A stretch of DNA of 6,367 nucleotides from JBMNKL01 sp050261495 (GCA_050261495.1 JBLNDI010000104.1:1-6367); one strand, 5' to 3'. Counted from the stretch's first letter, positions 1-6,272 are shown. Notes: a model not told the origin generated them from the letters alone. Translations and numbers: made by a program.

Positions 1-515
1 ACTCCTACACCAAGTTGTTTCAGCTCATTTCTTAAAAAATAGGCATAGGATCTTAAAGCCCATTTTGAAACTCCGTAAAGGGATCCATCATCAACCCTTA
101 TAGCGGCTGTTGACCCGATAATTATAATACGCGGATATTCACCTTTCTTCAGGATATCTATAAAGCCCTGAACCAATTGATAATTTGAAACCAAGTTAAC
201 TTCCATCAACTCCCGCAGCTCATCGGCAGAATGCTTCAGCACCGACTTTTCGGGACTTCCAAAAGCTGCCGCATTCAGCACAATAACATCCGGACAGAAT
301 TTATTCTGTTTGGTTCTCTCTATTAAAGCATCTACTTCCCCGGCTTTTCCCAAATTACATGTGATGCCGTCAACCCTGATGGAAAAACTGTCTATCGCAT
401 TTTTAAGCCTTTCCGGATCTCTTGCAACCAGGAAAATTTCGTGTCCGGCCGCGTGGAGTTCCTTTGCTATTGCCAGCCCTATGCCCTGGCTCCCGCCTGT
501 AATAAGCACCTTCAT
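1..515 (-). CDS. Short-chain dehydrogenase/reductase (SDR), 3' end cut by the window edge
   Basis: This is the last visible gene of the minus-strand operon, with 171 complete codons before the left edge. It is a classical SDR, a cytoplasmic NAD(P)-dependent oxidoreductase with a Rossmann fold. The sequence opens MKVLITGGSQGIG, which contains the glycine-rich cofactor loop (residues 6-13, TGGSQGIG). It then shows NAAA at 81-84 (a variant of the family NNAG) and the catalytic tetrad Asn107, Ser135 (in GST), Tyr147 and Lys151 (YGVSK). An Arg at 32, after the second beta strand (VARDPERL), hints at NADP preference. The ATG at 513-515 is chosen because GGGGAGG (complement of 523-529) sits 7-8 nt upstream and the Rossmann motif begins at once. 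It starts 29 nt after the nitroreductase stop, so it is probably co-transcribed. The substrate cannot be read from the sequence; the C-terminal substrate loop is missing here. Confidence 0.9.
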   Translation of the reverse strand, partial: MKVLITGGSQGIGLAIAKELHAAGHEIFLVARDPERLKNAIDSFSIRVDGITCNLGKAGEVDALIERTKQNKFCPDVIVLNAAAFGSPEKSVLKHSADELRELMEVNLVSNYQLVQGFIDILKKGEYPRIIIIGSTAAIRVDDGSLYGVSKWALRSYAYFLRNELKQLGVG

Positions 516-544
516 TATTATCCCTCCCCGCATGATGGAAAAGG

Positions 545-1381
545 CTAAACCCTTGCTATCACAGCTTCGTCCAGAGTTTTTCTCTGAGGCGCATATGGAG
601 TTTGATTCGGGTAGCCAATATCCACATAAGTCACTAATTTTATATACTCCGGCAGACTAAAGAATTTACTGATTCTATCAATCATCGCATCGTTAAAAGT
701 CAGCCAGACTCCCCCCAGCCCCAGTGCGTGGGCAGCCAGGACCATATTCTGCGCCGCCGCTCCCACGTCTATCAACCTGTTTCTTACGGGGTTCAACGGG
801 TTAGCCCTGTATACGCGTTCGTCCTGCAGCACAACCAGATGAACCGGGCCTCCCGGCACATCGCTCCCTTTAAACAAGCCCGGAGTTGTTTCCTCTCTTA
901 CAACCAGGTATTTTATTGACTGCAGGTTGCAGGAATGTGCAGCCCACAAACCGCTTTCAAGTATTTTGTCAATAAGCCCGTCCGGAACCCTGTCTTCTTT
1001 AAAATGCCTTACCGACCGCCTTTCCTTGATTACTTTAAAGAAGATATTTATATCCTCATCGGATAATTTATATGGTTCAAATTCAGACAAATTCAAATTT
1101 TCTCCTTTTAACAACTTCTCGGAAAAATCAATCAGCTTTTTTGCATATACATATTCGGGCAAGTCCCTGGATAAATTTCTCTTTTCCCAAAGCCTGACAA
1201 GCCTTTTAGCCGTATCATTTTGATTTTCCGTTAAAACCATGTCACCGTTTGCAGCCGCATAGGTTTGGATCTCCAGGGTATGATGGACCCTCTCGCGGAA
1301 CCTGGCCCGAAATTCCACCTCATCCATATTCAAATATTCCTCGTCCGATAAATTAAATTGTCTCAATACGTTATTTGACAT
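545..1381 (-). CDS. Nitroreductase-family flavoprotein with about 110-residue N-terminal extension
   Basis: This 278-residue protein is probably FMN-dependent and cytoplasmic. The nitroreductase domain covers about residues 112-262. Its marks are RRSVRHF (121-127, the usual FMN-phosphate-binding start), AHSCNLQS (148-155), the helix DVGAAAQNMVLAAHALGLG (205-223) followed by GVW, and GYP (257-259). Family members usually begin near the RRS motif and total about 170-220 residues. Here a charged, mostly helical-looking segment of about 110 residues comes first, and I do not recognise it as a named domain. The start ATG has AGAAGGAGG close upstream, so the extension is really translated. The gene lies 18 nt after the ATPase stop and 29 nt before the SDR. 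The family reduces nitro groups, quinones, flavins or enones, and relatives oxidise thiazolines to thiazoles; which reaction applies is not visible. The neighbours suggest action on the imported compound (inference). Confidence 0.88.
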   Translation of the reverse strand: MSNNVLRQFNLSDEEYLNMDEVEFRARFRERVHHTLEIQTYAAANGDMVLTENQNDTAKRLVRLWEKRNLSRDLPEYVYAKKLIDFSEKLLKGENLNLSEFEPYKLSDEDINIFFKVIKERRSVRHFKEDRVPDGLIDKILESGLWAAHSCNLQSIKYLVVREETTPGLFKGSDVPGGPVHLVVLQDERVYRANPLNPVRNRLIDVGAAAQNMVLAAHALGLGGVWLTFNDAMIDRISKFFSLPEYIKLVTYVDIGYPNQTPYAPQRKTLDEAVIARV

Positions 1382-1399
1382 TTTAAATCCTCCTTCTGA

Positions 1400-2182
1400 T
1401 CATATGTTGTATTCAATTTCATCTTCATGGCCTTCCGGATTATTAAGGCAGATATAAATCTTCTCAACAATCCCCAGCATACCCGGATTATTGCGGTTGC
1501 GCGGCCGGTCAAAAGGAACGTCAAAAATCCGCTGGATCCGCCCCGGCCGGGGTGTGAGCAGTACTATGCGGGTTGAGAGGTAAACTGCCTCGGATACGTC
1601 ATGAGTAATAAAAAGTATGGTTTTCTTCTCCTTCTGCCAAATCCGCACAATCTCATCCTGAAGCGTAAGACGGGTTAAGTGGTCTACCGCGCTGAAGGGT
1701 TCATCCATCAGTATGCAAGCAGGATCGTTGACAAGCGTGCGCGCAATCCCTGCACGCTGGCGCATCCCTCCGGAGAGTTGGTGTGGATACTTGTTTTCAA
1801 AGCCATTTAATCCAACCATTTCGATTGCCTTTTGCACCTTTTGCGTGCGTTCATCCTTGTCCTCTCCCGCTATCTCCAGGCCAAACTCGATATTTTTCCT
1901 GACGCTTCGCCACGGGAAGAGAGACGAGTCCTGAAAAACAACGCCTATGTCACGGCTGGTACCGGACTGGAGCCTGCCATCCAGCAAAATTTCTCCTTCG
2001 GATTGGGGTAAAAGGCCGGCTGCTATTTCCAGGAGCGTGCTTTTTCCGCAGCCGCTTGGTCCCAATACACAGACAAATTCTCCGTCCTTTACCGTCAGGT
2101 TGATATTTTTCAGTGCTGCCGTTTTTTCGCCTTCCAAGTTTTCGTAGTATTTTGTTATATTGCGAAACTCAATCGTAGGCAT
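1400..2182 (-). CDS. ABC transporter ATP-binding protein, nitrate/sulfonate/taurine (SsuB/TauB) type
   Basis: This is the cytoplasmic ATPase that powers the importer formed with the permease (3396-4184) and binding lipoprotein (2224-3357). All nucleotide-binding motifs are intact in 260 residues: Walker A GPSGCGKST (41-49), Q-loop Gln84, ABC signature LSGGMRQR (136-143), Walker B CILMDEP (156-162), D-loop SAVD (164-167) and switch His194 (ITHD). The phrase SSLFPWRSVRKNIEFGLE just after the Q-loop is typical of the SsuB/TauB/NrtD group. Length fits that group. The ATG at 2180-2182 follows AAGGGGG. It lies 41 nt after the binding-protein stop and 18 nt before the nitroreductase. Substrate specificity is not set by this subunit; taurine, alkanesulfonates, nitrate and thiamine precursors are all imported by relatives. 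Confidence 0.95.
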   Translation of the reverse strand: MPTIEFRNITKYYENLEGEKTAALKNINLTVKDGEFVCVLGPSGCGKSTLLEIAAGLLPQSEGEILLDGRLQSGTSRDIGVVFQDSSLFPWRSVRKNIEFGLEIAGEDKDERTQKVQKAIEMVGLNGFENKYPHQLSGGMRQRAGIARTLVNDPACILMDEPFSAVDHLTRLTLQDEIVRIWQKEKKTILFITHDVSEAVYLSTRIVLLTPRPGRIQRIFDVPFDRPRNRNNPGMLGIVEKIYICLNNPEGHEDEIEYNI

Positions 2183-2223
2183 GTTCTATCCCCCTTCCCG
2201 CTAATAACGAGCGCAGTCGTATT

Positions 2224-3357
2224 TTATTGATCTTTTCCGTCGGCATATTTGCCAAGTTTTAATTTCCTGGCAATCTTTTCGGCAAACCGGTTGTCGACCA
2301 CTCCGTCTACCGGATAGGACTCGCGTTGCATTCCATACTTGGTTAAAAGATCTTCGGTTACTTGCAGACGCTTCGTATCTACAACAGGATCGTTTTCCCA
2401 AAGCACAATTTCAGCTTCAATGGCTTTACGGGCCGTCTCCTCGTCAACATTCAGATATTTGGCCGCCCACGGGATAAATTCATCCATGTTGTTTTTTGCA
2501 TAATTATTGGCGTAGAAATAAACCTCAAGGACACGTTCAACCACATCAGGCTGTTCATCAATCATTTTCTGTGTCGCTACAAGGACACCTGTATGATAAC
2601 CGGGAAGATACTCCCATGTTTTTGCCAGAACACGCCCTACGCCGTCTTTTTCGGCAAGGGTGGCATACGGCTGGTGGATAATTGTAGCATCAACTTCGCC
2701 GGAAGTTAGTGTAGCGTAAGCTGTCTGGTAGGAGCCGTTGGCAATAAGCTCAACATCTTTATTGGGATCTATCCCGTTTTGGCTCAGTACTTCCATAAGA
2801 GTAAGCTTCATACCGCCTGTAGCATGCGCACTGCCGACCTTTTTGCCTTTCAGATCGGACCATGACTTGATCTCGGGTTTGGCTATTATCCAATAGGCGC
2901 CCTTGTTTCGCCACATATTGCTTATAATTTTTATTGGTACGTTATTTACTATAGCCGGGACATAGGTTCCGGGATCCCCGTCGGCTATGTCAACTTCACC
3001 TGCTCCGAACGCCGACACAGGATTCGGTATGTCAATAATGCTCAAATCAATGCCTGCCTCCTTGTACCAGCCGTTTGCTATGGCAAATTGGTTTGCTATG
3101 CCTGTCATTCCTTTTAAAAAACCGGCGCGTACAGTAACCTGCTTATTCTCCCGTCCCTTCCATGGAGCATCGTCGGGGGATGCAATAAGCTCATCAGAAC
3201 TGTTTGTATTCTGGGTTGTTGATACACTGTCAGTGCTCTGTGACTGTTGGTTTTGATTGTTTGTTGATGTGCATGCCGCCAAGGAAAACGCCATGATGGA
3301 TGCTGCTATCATAGAAATAAACCTGACTGATTTTTTAATTTCTTTTTGTTTTTTCAT
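2224..3357 (-). CDS. ABC transporter substrate-binding lipoprotein (SsuA/TauA/NMT1-like)
   Basis: This is the extracellular solute receptor of the importer, probably lipid-anchored to the outer face of the membrane. From the chosen ATG it has 377 residues: a basic start (MKKQKEIKK), a hydrophobic stretch, lipobox LAAC with the modified Cys at residue 29, and a Ser/Thr/Asn/Gln-rich linker to about 55. The periplasmic-binding fold follows from about 75 to the end. Family marks include the hydrophobic-Gly start (VTVRAGFLKGMTG), GEVDIADGDPGTYVPAI near 120-137, DLKGKKVG near 168-175 and SGEVDATIIHQPYA near 219-232. A GTG nine bases upstream (3364-3366) is in frame, but it lies inside the ribosome site GAGGTGAGG (complement of 3361-3369), so the ATG at 3355-3357 is preferred. 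It begins 38 nt after the permease stop. The ligand is unknown; family members bind sulfonates, taurine, nitrate, pyrimidine precursors and others. Confidence 0.92.
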   Translation of the reverse strand: MKKQKEIKKSVRFISMIAASIMAFSLAACTSTNNQNQQSQSTDSVSTTQNTNSSDELIASPDDAPWKGRENKQVTVRAGFLKGMTGIANQFAIANGWYKEAGIDLSIIDIPNPVSAFGAGEVDIADGDPGTYVPAIVNNVPIKIISNMWRNKGAYWIIAKPEIKSWSDLKGKKVGSAHATGGMKLTLMEVLSQNGIDPNKDVELIANGSYQTAYATLTSGEVDATIIHQPYATLAEKDGVGRVLAKTWEYLPGYHTGVLVATQKMIDEQPDVVERVLEVYFYANNYAKNNMDEFIPWAAKYLNVDEETARKAIEAEIVLWENDPVVDTKRLQVTEDLLTKYGMQRESYPVDGVVDNRFAEKIARKLKLGKYADGKDQ

Positions 3358-3395
3358 TATCCTCACCTCATATATTTTATTTTGCGGTTAACTGG

Positions 3396-4184
3396 TTAAA
3401 CAGTGCGCCAATTACGGCACATCACGCGTTCAACCAAATTTACAATGCTTACGAACAAAACTGACAGCAACGTTACAATAATAACCACCAAGTACAGCTT
3501 TGGCGTATTTAACACGGCTTGCGCTTCGTTAAGCAGATACCCCGCACCGCCCTTTGAAGCTGTCATTTCGGCAAAGATCACGCCTGTAATTGCTGTTGCC
3601 GCAGTGACGCGAAGCCCTGTAAATATGCTTGGCAAAGCCGAAGGCAACATAACTTTGAATACTATCTGGGTCCGTGATGCCTTAAACACCTGAGCCACCT
3701 TCAAATGCTCGGTCCTTGTCTGCTTCGCGCCTGAAACAGTATTAAACAGAACCGTGAACATGCAGAACAGGAATACCATTATTACCTTGCTTTTAAACCC
3801 GATACCGAACCATACTATTAAAAGCGGCATGACGGCTGTCTTGGGAACGGCCATTATGGCGGAGAAAAACGGGGCGAATATCGCCTCAAGCTTTGGAAAG
3901 GTCACAAACAATACTCCGATCGTTATGCCCGTCACCGCGGAAATGCCATATCCTACAATAGCCTCCTGCAGCGTAAGTATTATTTGCGGCATCAGTTCGT
4001 TTTTCCGAAGCATGTAAACCAACTCATTGGCGATTTGTGTGGGAGAAGCCAGGAAAATCTTATTAACATATCCATACGACACCGCAATCTCAATGCCCGC
4101 GAATATCGCAACAATTATTCCCAGCTGAGACGCGGTAACCCATACAGGCTGTTTACGTCTTATCCTTTTTGTTTTTTTCTCCAT
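3396..4184 (-). CDS. ABC transporter permease, SsuC/TauC type
   Basis: This 262-residue membrane protein forms the channel of the importer, probably as a homodimer. A Lys/Arg-rich cytoplasmic start (residues 1-12) is followed by about six hydrophobic segments, near 18-38, 74-96, 103-127, 132-152, 187-207 and 228-250. The cytoplasmic EAA-type loop that docks on the ATPase is near 163-186 (VAQVFKASRTQIVFKVMLP, then SALPSI). The family EAA and Gly are degenerate, but the closing I/V-x-LPSALP is kept. ASPTQI (46-51) and AVPKTAVMPLLIVWFG (112-127) are typical of the nitrate/sulfonate/taurine permease group. The start ATG follows AAAAGGAG, 9 nt away, which lies inside the upstream gene. The first 32 nt overlap that gene's 3' end in another frame, implying translational coupling. 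No later Met gives a sensible shorter protein. Confidence 0.94.
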   Translation of the reverse strand: MEKKTKRIRRKQPVWVTASQLGIIVAIFAGIEIAVSYGYVNKIFLASPTQIANELVYMLRKNELMPQIILTLQEAIVGYGISAVTGITIGVLFVTFPKLEAIFAPFFSAIMAVPKTAVMPLLIVWFGIGFKSKVIMVFLFCMFTVLFNTVSGAKQTRTEHLKVAQVFKASRTQIVFKVMLPSALPSIFTGLRVTAATAITGVIFAEMTASKGGAGYLLNEAQAVLNTPKLYLVVIIVTLLSVLFVSIVNLVERVMCRNWRTV

Positions 4185-4689
4185 AGCTCAAAACTCCTTT
4201 TAATACTTGTTCACTTTCGAAATATTCTCTCTTGCAGGACTCGCCGCCGGTCAAAACGTTCTCCGTTATCCTGTGCGACAAGCGCCGGGTAAAATTCTCC
4301 GCATTTGTCGTGTCTATAACATCGCAATACAGCGGGGCAATTTCCTTAAACCACGGATATTCATCGAAGTATTTTCTCCAGACCTCCGCATAAGGGCAAT
4401 GGTCACGGCCGAGTTCCTTTATCCAGCCGATCATCGGAAGGTCGGTTATCTTCATAAAGTTTTCCATGGTACATTCAAGGCCTTGCTTTAATGCTTTTTC
4501 CCTCAACTTGCCCGAACGGTCGACGGCAAGCTCGAAAATTGCCTTTTGTATCAGGGGCTTTGCCTTATCTTCGCCAAATTCCTCAACCAGTACCTTTGAA
4601 AAGTGAAAATACAGCATTGCAAACTGGCGGCAGGCTTTCCGCACCTCATTTACCGCATCCTGAAATTCCATCATGTTCTTTTCACTCAT
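4153..4689 (-). CDS. L-2-amino-thiazoline-4-carboxylic acid (ATC) hydrolase family protein
   Basis: This 178-residue soluble protein resembles the ATC hydrolase family (Pfam ATC_hydrolase). I recognise it by pattern, not by a search. Characterised Pseudomonas members open the thiazoline ring of L-ATC to a carbamoyl-cysteine that a second amidohydrolase turns into L-cysteine. Conserved-looking features are an N-terminal helical half, then HCPYAEVW (97-104), YCDVID (121-126), ENFTRRLSH (131-139) and GGESCKREY (148-156). Cys98, Cys122, Cys152 and Asp123 are the striking candidate active-site or ligand residues. An upstream in-frame ATG at 4708-4710 exists, but AAAGGAGGG (4699-4707) lies between the two, 9 nt before the ATG at 4687-4689, so the later start is preferred. 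That start overlaps the stop of the M20 gene by 8 nt (ATGAGTGA). The 3' end overlaps the permease by 32 nt. Many clostridial members of this family have unproven substrates, so the precise reaction is inferred. Confidence 0.8.
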   Translation of the reverse strand: MSEKNMMEFQDAVNEVRKACRQFAMLYFHFSKVLVEEFGEDKAKPLIQKAIFELAVDRSGKLREKALKQGLECTMENFMKITDLPMIGWIKELGRDHCPYAEVWRKYFDEYPWFKEIAPLYCDVIDTTNAENFTRRLSHRITENVLTGGESCKREYFESEQVLKGVLSYGEKNKKDKT

Positions 4690-6007
4690 TTCCGAATTCC
4701 CTCCTTTCATGGCGGATCAGGCTGTCCATAAAACTCAAATATTCTTTTTTCGTATACTTGGGTTTATAGTTTTCAACGATTTTTCTGGAAGCCGCCGCCC
4801 CTTCTTTGAGAAGTTTATATGCGGATAGTGCGAAAATTTTTGCTGTCACGACGTAGGCTTCCTCCTCGTCGACAATACGAAAATCCTTCGAATGCATGGC
4901 TCCTGCAATTCCGCCCGTATTAAACTCGAGCACAGGCATGATATGCTGCAAATCGCCCACATCCGTCGAGCCCCCTCCATGGGAAGCCGGATCGGCCTCC
5001 GTTACTTTTCTGCCCGGCGCGGCTTCCCTGGCAGCTTCCACTACATACGGATTTGCGGGTTCCGGAAGTCTTGGCAGGTAGCCCGGCACGGTGGTGATTT
5101 CTATCCCTGCTCCGATTGCCAGAGCTCCTGCGATAAATGCACGTTCCGTCTTTTTATCCGCATCAAGTATAGCCTCGGTATTTTTAGCCCGCACAAGGAT
5201 TTCGACAACCGCTTCACCAGGAATGACGTTGACAAGATTTCCTCCCTTCGTAACGATCGGATGGACGCGTACCGAGTCCTCATCCCTGAAGGTTTCCCGT
5301 TGATAAGCAAGGGCTGACAAGCCTAAGGACGCCGCATTCAGCGCATTAATCCCCTTATCGGGTTCCGCCGCGGCGTGGGCTTCCCGGCCGGTATACCTGA
5401 TAACCTTGGAAACGAAACCGTTTGTAGTACCGTTTCCAACCCTGATGCCGTCCTGGGACGAATGGTGGACAATGCTAAGGTTTATATCATCAAAAGCCCC
5501 TATTCTGATTAGCTCGCTTTTACCGCCTCCATACAGAATTTTTCCATCTTTCCGAAGCCGGTTTTTAAATTCGATCTCACCATATTCTTCCGCAGGAACG
5601 GCGAAAAAAATGACATCTCCATCCAAGGAAGCGGAAACTTCAGGGTCCGACAGGGCAAGAGCGGCGCCTATAACGCCTGCAAGCTGCGCATTATGTCCGC
5701 AGCTGTGAGCCGCGCCGGTTTCAATATTGACAGACGGGTGGCCGGGTATCCTTAAAGCATCCATTTCTCCGATCAGGGCAAGGGAAATATCGTGCCGCTT
5801 CCCTTTTAAATAGCCTTTTACACCCGTAATCGCCAGTTTTTCCCGCACATCGATATTTAGTGATTTCAAGAATTCGGCGAATTTTCCTGATGTTCTGAAT
5901 TCCTTATATCCAAGCTCCGCATTGAAAAATATATCCCTGCCAAAATGAATTATTTTTTCCTTGTTCGAGTCGATTATGCCTATGATTCTTTGTTCCACAG
6001 CATCCAT
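4682..6007 (-). CDS. M20-family metallo-amidohydrolase/peptidase (AbgB/AmhX-like)
   Basis: This is the first structural gene of the operon: 441 residues, cytoplasmic, no signal peptide. M20 enzymes use one or two metal ions, usually Zn or Mn, to hydrolyse amide bonds of N-acyl, N-carbamoyl or N-aminobenzoyl amino acids. Visible motifs are GEMDALRIPGH (80-90, Asp83), HSCGHNAQ (101-108, metal-type Cys103 and His105), PAEEYGE (138-144, Glu140/141), IVHHSS (179-184) and a late MHSKDF (371-376, His372). CGHN, not CGHD, is the form I associate with p-aminobenzoyl-glutamate hydrolase subunit B. A dimerisation insert with GREAHAAAEPDKGINALNAA lies near 207-226. Its ATG is preceded by GAGG, 8 nt away, which can pair with the leader ORF. 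Its stop overlaps the ATC-hydrolase start. Pairing with that gene suggests a carbamoyl- or acyl-cysteine hydrolase (inference); AbgB-like or acyl-amino-acid deacylase activity is also possible. Confidence 0.92.
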   Translation of the reverse strand: MDAVEQRIIGIIDSNKEKIIHFGRDIFFNAELGYKEFRTSGKFAEFLKSLNIDVREKLAITGVKGYLKGKRHDISLALIGEMDALRIPGHPSVNIETGAAHSCGHNAQLAGVIGAALALSDPEVSASLDGDVIFFAVPAEEYGEIEFKNRLRKDGKILYGGGKSELIRIGAFDDINLSIVHHSSQDGIRVGNGTTNGFVSKVIRYTGREAHAAAEPDKGINALNAASLGLSALAYQRETFRDEDSVRVHPIVTKGGNLVNVIPGEAVVEILVRAKNTEAILDADKKTERAFIAGALAIGAGIEITTVPGYLPRLPEPANPYVVEAAREAAPGRKVTEADPASHGGGSTDVGDLQHIMPVLEFNTGGIAGAMHSKDFRIVDEEEAYVVTAKIFALSAYKLLKEGAAASRKIVENYKPKYTKKEYLSFMDSLIRHERREFGNE

Positions 6008-6011
6008 ATTC

Positions 6012-6083
6012 TAACCTCGTTTCATATAGTCTGGTTTCATCCCGCAACAGGCTGCTTGCAACAATGTACTTTATCCGAGGTTA
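6012..6083 (-). promoter_or_regulatory. Predicted ribosome-site-sequestering stem in the operon leader
   Basis: In the transcript, UAACCUCG (complement of 6076-6083), inside the leader ORF, is perfectly complementary to CGAGGUUA (complement of 6012-6019). The latter contains the GAGG ribosome site of the M20 gene. The 8-bp stem would close a loop of 56 nt that includes the Cys-Cys codons and the leader stop. The stem has four G-C and four A-U pairs. Only short extra pairing is visible inside the loop (for example GCAA with UUGC around 6044-6059). Pairing is read directly from the sequence; its regulatory effect is inferred. Confidence 0.55.
6015..6018 (-). promoter_or_regulatory. Ribosome-binding site of the M20 gene
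   Basis: GAGG on the minus strand lies 7 nt before the ATG at 6005-6007. It is the only Shine-Dalgarno-like match near that start and is weaker than the GGAGG sites of the other operon genes. All four bases are inside the stretch that can pair with the leader ORF. Confidence 0.7.
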
Positions 6084-6144
6084 TCCAACTGCTGTACGTT
6101 CGAAAGCCTTTTGACTTGTAAAAATCATACCTTGCTTTATACAT
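6037..6144 (-). CDS. Putative 35-residue leader peptide with tandem Cys codons
   Basis: This short ORF lies between the operon promoter and the M20 gene. It begins MYKARYDFYK, continues with SKGFRTYSSW (11-20), and has HCCK (27-30) shortly before a PVAG end and a TGA stop. It is basic and rich in aromatic residues. Its ATG (6142-6144) is 7 nt from AAAAGGGG (complement of 6152-6159), a plausible ribosome site. The stop is 29 nt before the M20 start. Codons 21-23 contain an 8-nt stretch complementary to the M20 ribosome-binding region, and the Cys28-Cys29 codons (TGT TGC, 6058-6063) lie just downstream of it. The arrangement is that of a regulatory leader peptide that senses Cys-tRNA. Translation has not been shown and I do not recognise a named family; it could also be a small functional protein or a chance ORF. 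Confidence 0.6.
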   Translation of the reverse strand: MYKARYDFYKSKGFRTYSSWITSDKVHCCKQPVAG

Positions 6145-6158
6145 TTTTACGCCCCTTT

Positions 6159-6185
6159 TAAAACATAGTATTTATATATGTTTTA
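6159..6185. promoter_or_regulatory. Perfect 9-bp inverted repeat downstream of the promoter (possible operator)
   Basis: TAAAACATA and TATGTTTTA form perfect 9-bp arms around a 9-bp spacer. With the predicted start of transcription near 6192, the dyad covers about +8 to +34 of the operon transcript and stops just before the leader ORF's ribosome site. It could be an operator for a repressor or an AU-rich 5' hairpin in the RNA. The arms are AT-rich, so chance is possible. I cannot match it to a known regulator's site. Confidence 0.5.
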
Positions 6186-6198
6186 TATGATTTTTATT

Positions 6199-6228
6199 AT
6201 TATATATTGAATCCTTTTTATTTGTCAA
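6199..6228 (-). promoter_or_regulatory. Sigma-A type promoter of the minus-strand operon
   Basis: On the minus strand a perfect -35 TTGACA (complement of 6223-6228) and a perfect -10 TATAAT (complement of 6199-6204) are separated by 18 bp. Predicted initiation is near 6192. This gives a leader of about 185 nt before the M20 ATG and about 48 nt before the leader ORF. It is the only consensus promoter seen upstream of the operon. Both hexamers match the housekeeping consensus, so control probably acts at an operator or in the leader. Confidence 0.8.
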
Positions 6229-6251
6229 TAGCAGGTATAAAAAAATTGTGT

Positions 6252-6272
6252 TTATCGTGTGATATTGTCACC
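6252..6272 (+). repeat. Direct repeat copy 1 at the IS end
   Basis: This 21-bp copy begins TTATCGTG and ends TGTCACC. It matches copy 2 at 18 of 21 positions; all three differences are T/A swaps in the middle. The repeats start 28 bp apart, so they would lie on similar but not identical DNA faces. Such paired copies inside an IS terminus commonly bind transposase. Confidence 0.8.

Noticed and set aside
310..660. Plus-strand ORF of 116 codons
   Set aside because: It overlaps the SDR and nitroreductase genes on the other strand, both with clear motifs and ribosome sites. It has no recognisable domain and no good ribosome site.
2201..2401. Minus-strand ORF of 66 codons over the 3' end of the binding-protein gene
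   Set aside because: It lies in another frame of a well-supported lipoprotein gene and has an unnatural Arg/Cys-rich composition; a shadow frame.
3358..3366. GTG start for the binding lipoprotein
   Set aside because: The GTG is part of the GAGGTGAGG ribosome site of the following ATG and has no site of its own upstream.
4690..4710. Upstream ATG (4708-4710) as the start of the ATC-hydrolase-like gene
   Set aside because: It has no ribosome site, whereas AAAGGAGGG lies between it and the ATG at 4687-4689.
4892..5317. Plus-strand ORF of 141 codons opposite the M20 gene
   Set aside because: It is antisense to a gene with all M20 motifs, and its Cys/Arg/His-rich composition looks like a shadow frame.
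6044..6059. Hairpin GCAA...TTGC as an intrinsic terminator
   Set aside because: The stem is only 4 bp with an internal mismatch and no T-run follows in transcript direction.
6008..6192. T-box or known riboswitch in the operon leader
   Set aside because: I see no T-box consensus block, no S-box-like core and no terminator with a U-run. The coding potential and stem to the ribosome site explain the leader better.
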